This document shows, piece by piece, positions 31,742 through 42,600 of a DNA stretch of 51,057 bases. Numbering within the stretch: position 1 is the first letter of the stretch; every line of letters begins with the position of its first letter. Origin of the DNA: Oscillospiraceae bacterium (lineage in GTDB: Bacteria > Bacillota > Clostridia > Oscillospirales > Oscillospiraceae); the NCBI GenBank assembly GCA_902781745.1, contig CACZKM010000020.1:1-51057 (forward strand), read 5' to 3'. Below the pieces are notes generated by a model. It saw nothing but the letters and a program-made list of their open reading frames with translations, ran no database searches and was not told where the DNA came from. A program made the position numbers and the translations under genes.

Positions 31742-31981
31742 TCACGAAGAGGGCCAAAAAATTTTTTCCGGCGGCCCTCCGAAGCCCGGCCGGACCAGGA
31801 GAAGGGCGCCCCGGGGGCTGAGAAAGACACGGAGCTCCGGGGAAGAGGGAAGGGGCAGGCCGGCCCGGGCCAGGGCGGTCCGGACCAGGGGGAGCAGGGT
31901 CTCCCCGGTAAGGGGGCGCGGGGGGAGCTCCTCCGGGGAGAAGAGGAGGAGGGCCCCCGGGCCCTGGCGGGTGATGGTCAT
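31742..31981 (-). CDS. Small hypothetical protein
   Basis: 79 residues, no family recognised. The sequence (start MTITRQGPGALLLFSPEELP, then LVRTALARAGLPLPSSPELRVFLS and GALLLVRPG) suggests two or three short strands and one helix, with no membrane segment or signal peptide. Support for being real is the strong AGGAGG ribosome binding site 6 bases before the ATG and its isolated position between murA and hprK. It is Pro- and Arg-rich, which GC-rich shadow ORFs also are, so confidence is moderate. Confidence 0.5.
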   Translation of the reverse strand: MTITRQGPGALLLFSPEELPPRPLTGETLLPLVRTALARAGLPLPSSPELRVFLSPRGALLLVRPGFGGPPEKIFWPSS

Positions 31982-32112
31982 GACGGCCTCCTTCGGACCC
32001 GAGGGGCGGCCTGTCCCCGCGGATCACGTCACGTAATACGATTGCAACCAGTATAGGCCGGCAGGGGACGGCGCGCAAATGTAATGATTGCCAGACAGAT
32101 GCCGGAAAGCGG

Positions 32113-32141
32113 TTGGCAGGGGGTAAATAATGTGCTATACT
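32113..32141 (+). promoter_or_regulatory. hprK promoter
   Basis: TTGGCA, 17-base spacer, TATACT, 74 bases before the hprK start. Confidence 0.85.
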
Positions 32142-32215
32142 ATTTATAATTCCCCCTTTTTCAAAGGGGACCCATCGAGAGGAACAAGACCCCCGCACCC
32201 AAAGGAGGAGATTCT

Positions 32216-33217
32216 ATGGCATCCACCCAGGCCGTCAAGCTCACCAAGCTGGTGGAGCAGTTCCAGTTGGAGATACTCAACCAGGGCAAGACCTACGACC
32301 GCTGCCAGATCCGCAAGGACGTCATCAACCGTCCTGCCCTGCAGATCCTGGGCTTTTTCGACTACTTCGACCCCTCCCGGCTTCAGCTTCTGGGCAAGGT
32401 GGAGTGGACCTATCTGAGCAACCAGACCGCCGAGGAGCGCACCAAGTGCTTTGACGATTTCTTTCAAAAACCCATCCCCGCCCTGATCCTGGCCCGGGGC
32501 CTGGAGCCCTTCCCGGAGCTCATGGAGATGGCGGTGAAGCACCAGCGGACCATCCTTCGCTCCAAGGAGCCCACCACCACCCTTCTGGACAACATGACTG
32601 ACGCCCTGAAGGCCAAGCTCACCCCCCGGATCACCCGCCACGGGGTCCTGGTGGACGTGTCCGGCGAGGGCGTGCTCATCATGGGCGAGTCCGGCGTGGG
32701 CAAGAGCGAGACCGCCGTGGAGCTCCTCAAGCGGGGCCACCGCCTGGTGGCCGACGACGCGGTGGAGATCCGCCGCCAGGGCCCCCGGCTCATGGGCACC
32801 GCCCCGGACCTGATCCGGCACTACATCGAGCTGCGGGGCATCGGCGTGGTCAACGTCCAGCAGCTCTTCGGCATGTCCTCGGTGCGCCAGGAGAAGTACC
32901 TGGACCTCATCGTCAACCTGGAGCCCTGGAACGAGAACGTGTACTACGACCGCATGGGCACCAGCGAGGAGTTCACCACCATCCTGGACGTGGAGCTCCC
33001 CTGCATCACCATCCCGGTGAAGCCCGGCCGGAACCTGGCGGTCATCGTGGAGGTGGCGGCCATGAACAACCGCCACAAGCGCCTGGGCTACAACGCCGCC
33101 CAGGAGTTCGCCAAGCAGCTTGACGCCCACTTCGAGCAGATGATGCTGGAGAGCCAGATGGAGTCGGCGGACGACTATGAGGAGTATGGGGATCTGACGG
33201 TGGAGGAGGAGGATTGA
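32216..33217 (+). CDS. hprK: HPr kinase/phosphorylase
   Basis: 333 residues. HprK phosphorylates and dephosphorylates Ser46 of HPr, the key switch of carbon catabolite control in Firmicutes. The catalytic His142 lies in TRHGVLVDV, the Walker A GESGVGKS is 157-164, and the HprK signature EIRRQGPRLMGTAPDLIRHYIELRGIGVVNV follows, in shorter pieces typical of the family. The N-terminal half is the DRTGG-like regulatory domain. Start follows AAAGGAGG. The acidic tail (ESADDYEEYGDLTVEEED) is longer than usual. Monocistronic between its promoter and the terminator at 33291. Confidence 0.97.
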   Translation: MASTQAVKLTKLVEQFQLEILNQGKTYDRCQIRKDVINRPALQILGFFDYFDPSRLQLLGKVEWTYLSNQTAEERTKCFDDFFQKPIPALILARGLEPFPELMEMAVKHQRTILRSKEPTTTLLDNMTDALKAKLTPRITRHGVLVDVSGEGVLIMGESGVGKSETAVELLKRGHRLVADDAVEIRRQGPRLMGTAPDLIRHYIELRGIGVVNVQQLFGMSSVRQEKYLDLIVNLEPWNENVYYDRMGTSEEFTTILDVELPCITIPVKPGRNLAVIVEVAAMNNRHKRLGYNAAQEFAKQLDAHFEQMMLESQMESADDYEEYGDLTVEEED

Positions 33218-33290
33218 CGGCCCCCGGCGCTCCGCCCGCCGCCCCCCACGCCGAACAGACCGATAAAACAGAACAGAAAGACAGAGAAGC

Positions 33291-33323
33291 GCCCGGAAGG
33301 ATTCCACTTCCGGGCCCTTCTTT
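33291..33323 (+). terminator. hprK terminator
   Basis: GCCCGGAAG/CTTCCGGGC 9-bp stem, then CCTTCTTTCC. Confidence 0.8.
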
Positions 33324-33348
33324 CCTATGGCAGTCCCGGCACAAATCC

Positions 33349-33389
33349 TGAAAAACTGCACAGATCGTGAAAAATTGCATGAATTTGCA
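33349..33389 (+). promoter_or_regulatory. Short direct repeats upstream of the giant gene promoter
   Basis: TGAAAAACTGCA (33349-33360) and TGAAAAATTGCA (33368-33379) repeat at 19-base period, followed by a shorter TGAATTTGCA (33380-33389). They end 11 bases before the -35, a likely operator or activator position. Confidence 0.5.
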
Positions 33390-33400
33390 TGGATTGGTTA

Positions 33401-33429
33401 TTGAGAATTGCTCCACTTTGTGGTAGCAT
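33401..33429 (+). promoter_or_regulatory. Candidate promoter of the giant surface protein gene
   Basis: TTGAGA, 17-base spacer, TAGCAT. The leader of about 180 nt holds stems (GCAGG/CCTGC, TGGG/CCCA, and GCCTG/CAGGC just before the ribosome binding site). It was not assigned to a known riboswitch class. Confidence 0.5.
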
Positions 33430-33618
33430 AACTATGTATCAGTGCGTACTATATAAATAATAATATTTGCCCGGGCAGGACCTGCTTCCATGCGGTTCTG
33501 AGAAGAGAAGCAAAGAGAAGAAACGAGATCGTATCCGGGCGGCGGTTGGAGAAGGAAACGGCGTCCCCCGGGATGGGAAACCCACGGCGGGAGCGCCTGA
33601 ACAGGCAGGTGGATCGAT

Positions 33619-36600
33619 ATGAGAACACAATTCACGGAAAAGTGCATCTCTTTGGCGAGACTGGTCATCACCATGGTGCTGGTCGCGTCTATGCTGGTCA
33701 GCACCGTGGTCGCGGTGCCGATGGAGGCCCGATTGGCCCAGACCGCCGCGGCGGCGCTCCAGACGGAGGAGGGCGGGGAGACCGCCCCGGAGGAATCCAC
33801 GGACGCGGAACCCCAGCCGGACCCGGCGGAAGGACCCCGGGAGGAGGCCGAAGCCCCTCAGCCGGACGCTGAGGAACCCCGGGAGACCGAGGCCCCCCAG
33901 GAGACGCCCCCCGCCGATGAACAGGCCCCCGCTGCGCCTGCCGGGACGGCTCGCACCCTGACCAGGACCGTCACCACCGACGGTGACGCCGCCTATACCT
34001 TCACCGTGGCGTATGGTCCCGACGCGGGGGTCCCTGCTGACGCGACGCTGTCCGTTACCGCCCTCAGCCAGGCCCCGGTGCGCCTGGATGGGGAGGACCC
34101 GCGCCCCCGGGACGGCCAGAAATTCCTCACCGAGGCGGAAATGACCGAGCTGAAGGACGATTTGGCCGAAGGGCTGGACGTAGAAAAGGAAGGATATATT
34201 TTCAGCTCTGATTTCTTTGATATTTCCTTAAATTCAAACGGACGTAAAGTGAAATTACTTGCCCCTGTTTCCGTGACCGTTGAGGCGAAAAATCTGGATC
34301 CTGCCGCTGCCGCAGCCATGGAGATCGCCTCTCTGGACGGCAAAAACAAGTGGCAGACCCTTTCCGTGACCGATGAGAGCGACAAGGAGGCCGCAAGGCT
34401 TATCGTTTCCACCGATCAGCTCACGCGGATCGCTCTGGCGGGGGTTGTCGCCCCCCTCCAGACCTGGACGGTCCGGGGCCTGGAGCTGTCGGTCCTGGGG
34501 CCCCGTTCCCTGTCGCCCCAGGCTGTGGAGGCCCAGCCTGTCCAGTTGGACAGCAAGGCCATCTGCGCCTATGATCTCCGGGCGGCGGACGGCCCCGACT
34601 ATGGGACCGCCCTCTGGCTGACCTGCCGTCCCGTTCTGCCCGGCGTGGGCGCCCTCCCCGGTATGCTGGGCTGTCGCCTGTCGGAGGACGGGGAGAAGGA
34701 GCCGCTGTTTGCCGCCAGGGGGACAACGGTCCCCGTGGAGCTCCGGGCCGGGGACCGGGTGGCCCTGCTGTGGAGCGGGGAGTACCGCGCCATGACCCTG
34801 GAGGAGGAGGGGGTCACCCTGGCCGGCGTCCTGCCGGCCGACGCCCGGGCGGAGACCGCCGACGTGCTGGCGGACTACAGCGGCCTGTCCATCCCCTCTG
34901 ACCGGGGCGAGGAGCTGACCGCCCTGGCGGCCTATGACATTTCCATCACATCGGACGGTAAGGTGTACGAACCCACGGAGAACCTGCCCGTCACCGTAAC
35001 CATCGACGCCGGGAGACCTGTCTCCGCGGCGTCGGCTGAGGTTTTGCACATTCTGGACGACGGGACCGTAGAGGTCATCCGGGACGTGGCGGTGGACGGC
35101 AGCGAGGTCACCTTCCAGGCTGTGGGGTTCAGCGGGTATTTGCTGGCGGGGACGCCCCTGCTCGGTGCGGGCGAAGAATCTGACAGTACCTCTGACAGCG
35201 GTATTCTCACTAAGGAGATGATATCGCTGGAGGGCAGCTGGGCGACCTGGAAGATCCAGGTGAATCCGGGTGCTAAACCACTTGGTGACGGAAATGCGCT
35301 TACCCTTACGGATACGTTCAATCCCTTCCTGAACACTGAGAATCAGTCCATCGACTATGCCAGCATTGATGTTACAGATGATCGTGTCACTTATGATTAC
35401 AGCGGCAGCACCGGCACGTTTGTCATTCCAGATGCTGCGCCCGTTACCATCACCTACCGCACGCGCATCGCAGCGCAGCCGGGTAAAAGTGTGATCTTTG
35501 GGAACCACGCACAATTGCTCGATAGCTCGGGGGAGAAACTTGCGGAAGCCAAGTGTGAGCAAACACATGTCATCTATCCCAGCGCCTCCGATGTGGCGGG
35601 CTTTGGCAGTAATTACATGATCAAGCTCTTTGTCTATGCGGAAAAGCAGATGCAGGCAGGGGTTCCGGACGCAAAATTCATCCTCATGGACGCCAACAAG
35701 GTTCCCATGGAGTATAAAGCCGGGGAGAACAAGGGCCAGCCCGTGATCTTTACAACGGGCCAGGATGGCTATGTTAACGTCGAACTCAACGAGGAAGACG
35801 ACGGCGTTAAAATCGAAAAGAACACGGTCTATTATCTTGAAATGATCAATGCGCCGGGGGGGTATCAGAAAGACAACACCCTCTACAGCTTTATGATCAC
35901 AGACGATCCCAACTACAACTCAGGCGGTGTCTACACGTATTACAACGGAGATACCATGAAGGTGCGTCTGTACCAGGCTTCCCCCGGCTTGCGCGTCACA
36001 CTTCGTTTTTCCGGAAACTATGACCTGACGAAGGACCAGCAGGACAATGTCATAGCCGTGCTTCAGAAGTACGACGAAGAGTCGCGGACCTGGGTGGAGG
36101 TTGAACGCCATCCTAATTCTGACGCACAATGGGGGGCGATACCGTTTGCTGCTGACCTTGAGGCAAACAAACGCTATCGTGTTGTACAGGAGAATGTGAC
36201 TGATTGGCACATACCGGTAACCATTAAGCTTACATCGACGTATTATTGCACGATCGGTTCAGAGGAGGACAGTGGAAAGAGCACGGAACCCAAAGAGTTC
36301 ACCCTGACTGCGGGTCAAAAAAATGATGCCGTGACAATCGTGATCGACAACCGGTATGAGGAACCTGAGCTGACCATCACCAAGATGGATAAAGAGACCG
36401 GTAAGACCCTGCCCGGAGCGGAGTTCACGGTTAAAAAAGCAGCGGATGAAACAAAGGTAGCGACCTATACAACAGACAAAGACGGCGTCATCGTCATCAG
36501 CGGCGATGACAAAGCCGCCGGCGGCGGCGACCGGTATGTGTCTGAAACACTTTACTATGTCGTCGAGACCAAAGAGCCGGAAGGGTATCTGCTGCCGATC

Positions 36601-39600
36601 ACGCCGGAGAAAACCTATTTCTACTTCTGCAATGAGCCGGAGATGATTCCTTCGATCCTGCAAGATCTCCCGGAAGGTGAGACCGCTGTCAACCTGACAG
36701 AGAAGTATGAGAGCCTGACCCTGGACAACCAGAAAGAAAAGCGCACGATCCCGGTCATGAAGACCTGGCAGGGCAATGCCTGGCCGGACCAGGTAAAAAA
36801 AGTGGTGATCGGGCTGTACCAGTCGGTGGACGGCGGGGATCCGGTTCCGGTTAAAGCCGCCGGTCAAGTACCTCTCACTGTGACTTTGACCAAACAGGCT
36901 CCTTACAACAATACCGATTTTAAGAATCTGCCTGCCAGGGACGAACAGAACAGGACGATCGCTTACTCGATCAAAGAGGAGCATATTTACACGGATGAAA
37001 ACGAGGAGACAGATATCCTGGCCAGCTATGTCCAGGAATACGGCGTCTCCGATGCCGGCGTATATGTTGTCCGGAACAGCCCGGCGACCACGCTGAAGGT
37101 AAAAAAGGAGTGGTATAACGGCAACCAGTTGGTCACGGGTGATGGCACGAAAAACCAATCGGCTGTTACCTTTGACATCTACCGTACGACGGAGAAGATG
37201 AAAGATGAGGTTCGCGCCGATGGCATCACGAACGAGGAGATGGAAGTTTTTGTTTCCAAGCTTACTAAGGTGCGCAGCGGAGTCAGCTTTGGTTACTCGG
37301 ATGGTTGGGCGAAGGACATCATCGATCTTCCGGCCCGTGATGATTTGAACAATCCATATTACTATTATGTCCTTGAGACCGTTCCCTCCTTCGGCACGGA
37401 AGTCTATGCTGTGGACGAAACGAACGGGACCGTAACGATCGAGAATCAGGTCGCACCTGAACAAGTGGACGTTACCGTGAAAAAGGCCGCGCTGGTGGAT
37501 GACCCCCGCCCGGATGCCAAGAATACGGATTTTACGTTCACCTTGGCGCTGAACAAGGGCACACATCCGATTCGAAGCTACCAGGTGGCAGATGGCCTTG
37601 TCACCGACTGGGACGGCAAGGTGACATTCAAGCTTAAAGCAGAGCAGAACATTGCTCTGAGCCTTCCTGTGGGCGTCACAGCGACAGTGACTGAGGGTGT
37701 GAACCCGGAATATGTGGTGAAAGCCGAATCTAGTGGCCTTTCCGATCAGGATGCCACGGACAGAGCCTTTTGTTTTGAGGTAACTAATGCTGCGAACGAT
37801 AAAGAGGTTATCTTTACCAACACCCTGCGTGTCATCTGTAAAGTGATTGATAAGAGCGGCACTGTGAAACCCTTTGAATCCCTGAAGAGCGCCCTGACCT
37901 ACGTCCGGGAAAACCCGAACAGCTTTACAAATGACCCCCTGACTGTCTATATGCTGGAGGACTACGTCATGCCGGCCACCGACGTCTTTGACGTCCAGGA
38001 AGGGGAGAACATTACGCTGACGACAGCATCAACCGGAGATTCTGCGTTCCCCTTCATACCGCCAGAGGATGAGCCCAATAGAACCTCCGCCGTCATCACC
38101 CGCGGCGGGGCTGGCGGCAGCATGCTCACAAACGCGGGCACGCTGACCCTGGAGAACATCACCCTGGACGGGGCAAAGAATACCTATTCGAGCAATGCAG
38201 ACGGTGGCCTGGTGAACAGCACCGGCACCCTGAATCTGAACGACAACACGACATTGCGCAATTCCGCCGCCAGCGGAAGGGGCGGCGCGGTTTATGCCAA
38301 AGGCGCGGTGAACCTCGTTGAGGGCGTTTCCATCACCGGCAACAGCGCCCCCAGCGCCTCCGCCCTCTATCTGAACGGTATCCTCAACATGACCGGCGGC
38401 AGCATCACCGGCAACACCGGCGCGGCTGACGGCGCGGTGGTGGTGGGGTCTTCCGACGACCAGATCAACCTCTCCGGCAGCCCGGTGATTTTTGATAATA
38501 CCAATGCCCGGGGCGAAGCGGCCAACCTCTATATCGGGGCTGACAGCGACAAAATCGTGAACGTGGCAGCCCCCGGTCTCGAGAACAACGCGCACATCGG
38601 CATTTCCGCCATGGAGGGACACAAAGAGATCGGCGAGCAGTTTGCCACGGCCGAAGTTGGCGCAGCGAACAACCTGAATTGTTTCGTAAACGATCTGTAC
38701 GATTACCGCGGCAAGCTCAAGGACAGCACAACGACAAATATTGTCTGGGATGGTCTGACCCTGACCCTTCGTAAGATATATGAGGGCGCAGGAACGAATC
38801 CCGATGATACCTTTACACTTACCCTTCGCTCTTCCTCCATCAAAAGGAGCAGCTACACCATTACCGGAAATCTGGACTATACGGTTACCCCGGCCAGGAT
38901 CAACACACCGGGGACCATTGTTCTGAACAATGTAAAGGCCGATGACACCATCAGCATCTATCCGCTCCCTGTGGGGACGTATACGATCACGGAGGAAGCG
39001 AAAAATTACAGCCCTGCTTATTCGGGCAAGAATACAGATGTCGATCCTCCCGCTGACCTGGAGTTTAAAGACGGGACGACCTTCTCTTTGCGGGGCAACA
39101 GCACCGTCACCGTGACCAACACCCGCAAACTGGCCAATGTGAACCTGACGAAGACCCTGGAGGACAAACTGAAAGGGGAGGAAGAGAAGCAGGAATTCAA
39201 CTTCACCGTCAAGCTGACCGAAGCGGACGGGACGGCGATTTCCGGATTCCCCCTTGCGGAAAGTGTCACAACAAAAAGGAATGGTGAGGCGGAATTGACT
39301 CTGTCGCCGCTAAACAATGCGGAAGACGGCGTGACTGAGGAATTCAAGGCTCCCGTTGGCGCGACCATGACCATCACGGAGAACGGAGCTTCTGATTACC
39401 GGGTCCAGACCTATTCCGCCTGCGAGGACAGTAACCCCGACGCCAACATATTCAGCTTCCTGGTGACGGAGGACGGAGCAGACGTTACCTTTGCCAACGA
39501 GCGCAAAATGGCGGAGATCGAATTGAGCAAAACTCTTGTGGGCAAGGTCTCGGAGACGGAAAGCTTTGCATTCACCGTCACGCTCACCCGTGCAGATGGG

Positions 39601-42600
39601 AACCCTGCCGCGGGCTATACCATGTATGAAGACGCGGAGGATGCGGCAAAGAAAAAGAATATCACCACCGACGAAAACGGCATGGCGATCATCCCCTTCG
39701 ACTTCGGGAGAGACGCATCCGCCAAATCCGTCACCCTGACCATCCCCGAGGGTACGAAGCTGAAAGTGGAGGAGACGAATTTCAACGGTCACTCCGATTG
39801 GTACAACACCACCTATTCCCGTAACGGAGGCAATCCAACAAGCGGTACAACGGTTGAAATCCACTCGGTCTCCGATTCCGACAACAGCATCGCTTTCACC
39901 AACACCCGCAAAACCCAGACGGTCACCGTGAAGAACACCGTCAGCGGCTATTCCGGCAACGTGGTTCCCTTCACCTTCACCGCCACGGTGAAGGACGGCG
40001 ATCAGGCGCAGGACTACGACGCCAACGGCTTCACCGATGGCGTCCAGACCTTTGAGCTTGCAACCGGTCAAAGCAAGGATTTGACCGTGCCCTATGGCGC
40101 AACGCTGACCGTAGCCGAGGGCTTTATCGTCGGCTATGACACCACGGTGAAACGCGGCGGCGCTGACGCCGTTACGGCGACGCAGGCCGAAGTTATGGTG
40201 ACCGAAAACGAAACGCTGGCGTTTACCAACACACAGTTGATCGGCCTGCGCATTGTAAACAACACCTCGTCAACGCTGGAGAATGTACAGATCTATGTCG
40301 GATACGGCACCAGAATGTACCTCGTCAACGAAGCTGGCGACGGACAGGACTTGGTGCCTCAAACAAGCGGAAGATGGGCTACTATAAGCATCGAGGCCGG
40401 TAAGACGGCTATATTGGAGATCAATCATAAGAGCGGCATAACGGACACGCAGGACTATACCGTTAAAGGAAACGCTCCGGCGACAGGCTATCTGTATACG
40501 ATCAATAACGAGCCCTCTTACCATGAGTATGCGAACCCGGCGATTCTGCGCGTCTATAATACGGATGCTTATGAGGTTAAGGGCCAGCTCAGATACAGTA
40601 CAGTTGACTCCACTGTCACCTTCACCGAGCAGCCTCTGGTGAGCTTCGACGTCAACGGCGGCGCCTGGACCACGGAGATGGAGGGGTATCACGACCGGGA
40701 CGGCGACCGGCAGGTCTACCAGTATGCCGTGACCAGCGGCGAGAAGGTCGCCAGACCGACCCCCGACCCCGTCTATCCGACAGCGGAGGAAATTGCGTTC
40801 CTCGGTTGGACAGAGGATCAGGAGTTTGCAAAAGATGCTCATACAGCAAGTGAGGACCTCTCCGGAAAACTTTACGATTTTGACACGGCCGTGACGGGGC
40901 CCACCACCCTCTACGCGGTTTGGACCAAAGGCCAGAGCGATACACACACCGTGACAGTCAAAAACGGGTTTGCCGATTCGTTGACTGTTACCGCGACGCT
41001 TTCCAATGCCGGTGATTACACGTTTTCCGGGGTTGACGCAAGCTTTACCCTTACTGCCAACGGAACAAAGAACCTGACCGTGCCTGACGGCGCTGGGTTG
41101 ATACTTGCGACGACCAATACCAATGCCTTGAGTGTTTCCTCCGAGTTTACGGATGTGGATGGGCTGCCGCAAAGCTTCTCGATCGCTTCCGTTACGCGGG
41201 ACGGCACCGTTGCCTTCACCCCCGGCGTCTGCAAGATCACGGACAGTGCCGGGAACATCCTCTATGACGGTAACGGCAATCCTGCCGTGTATACGACCCT
41301 CTCTGCGGCCTTCACGGCGTATAACGGAACACTCTATACCGATGCAGAACAAACCACGCAGGCCACCCAGGCGGCGGTGAAGATGCTGGTGGATGAGTAT
41401 ATCATCAGCAGCAAGCATGCCTTCCCGACCAAGGACGTAATTCTGACCACAGCGGACAAGGATGATACCGCTTTCCCCTATGTGGGCACCCGGGACCGGG
41501 CGGTGCTCGTCCGCGCAGCGGGATTTAATACCGATACGCTGTTTACCCATCAGGCTTCTGCCACGTCGGTGACGCTTACAAACATCATCCTTGACGGCGG
41601 TTCTGTCAAGATAAACAAGGGTGCCAACGGCGGACTAATTTATATGAACAACGGTGGGGCCGTTTTGAACATCGACGAGGGTTCGACCCTGCGTAATGTT
41701 CAGTACAATGATTACAGCGACGGCAACAATTCCCGAGGTGGTGCAATCTACATTCAGGGCGGCACGCTGAACGTGAACGCGGGCGTGTTTACCAACCTCC
41801 ACGCACGCCGCGGCGGCGCGATTGCGGCGACCGGCGGCACGCTGAACATTACCGGCACAAACGGCAGCACGCGGTTTGAAAACTGCGATTCCAACGGCGA
41901 AGACGGCGGCGCGATCGACTTCCATGTGAATGCCGCGCTTACCATAAACGGCGGCACAGAGAGTGGTTGTGTGGTTGACGATGACGGCAATAAGACCCCC
42001 CAGAGCAATCCCGGTATCATCTTTAACAACTGTAAAGCCCTGACCAACGCGGGCGACGGCGGCGCGATCTATGCCGACACTTCGTACAACCATGTCGTCA
42101 CGGTAAAGGGCTGTGCATTTACCGAGTGCAGCGCAAAGGTGCAGGCAAGCGGTTCAACCGACGGTAATGGCGGTGGTGCGATATCCGCATGGCATGTCAA
42201 GGGGATAGACACCTCTTACTGTAGCTTTTATTCCTGCGATACGATGACCGGCGGCGGCGCCATAGCGGCTTATGTCAAGACAAGTACCACAGCTGGGAAC
42301 AAAGCTGTATTCGTCTCATATTGTACCTTTAATGCCTGTAACTGTCGTGCGCAGGGTGGAGCTATATCGGCATATCAGGACAACAATGGGGAAACGGAAA
42401 GCAGGACAGAGCTACATATTGATCATTCAACTTTTGCGAATTGTTCGTCCGGTACCAATAACGGCTCCGGCGGCGCGATCCAGTGCTACCTGCCCTGTAT
42501 GAAATTCGAAGATACGAATTTTACCGACTGTTGGGCCGGCAAGGAGGGCGGCGCAGTCAACAATTATTTTGGCGCCGCAAGAAATACAATGTGGACCGGT

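Noticed and set aside
33430-33618. Cyclic-di-GMP riboswitch before the adhesin gene
   Set aside because: The leader is structured, but I could not find the conserved core of either c-di-GMP class; a covariance search would settle it.
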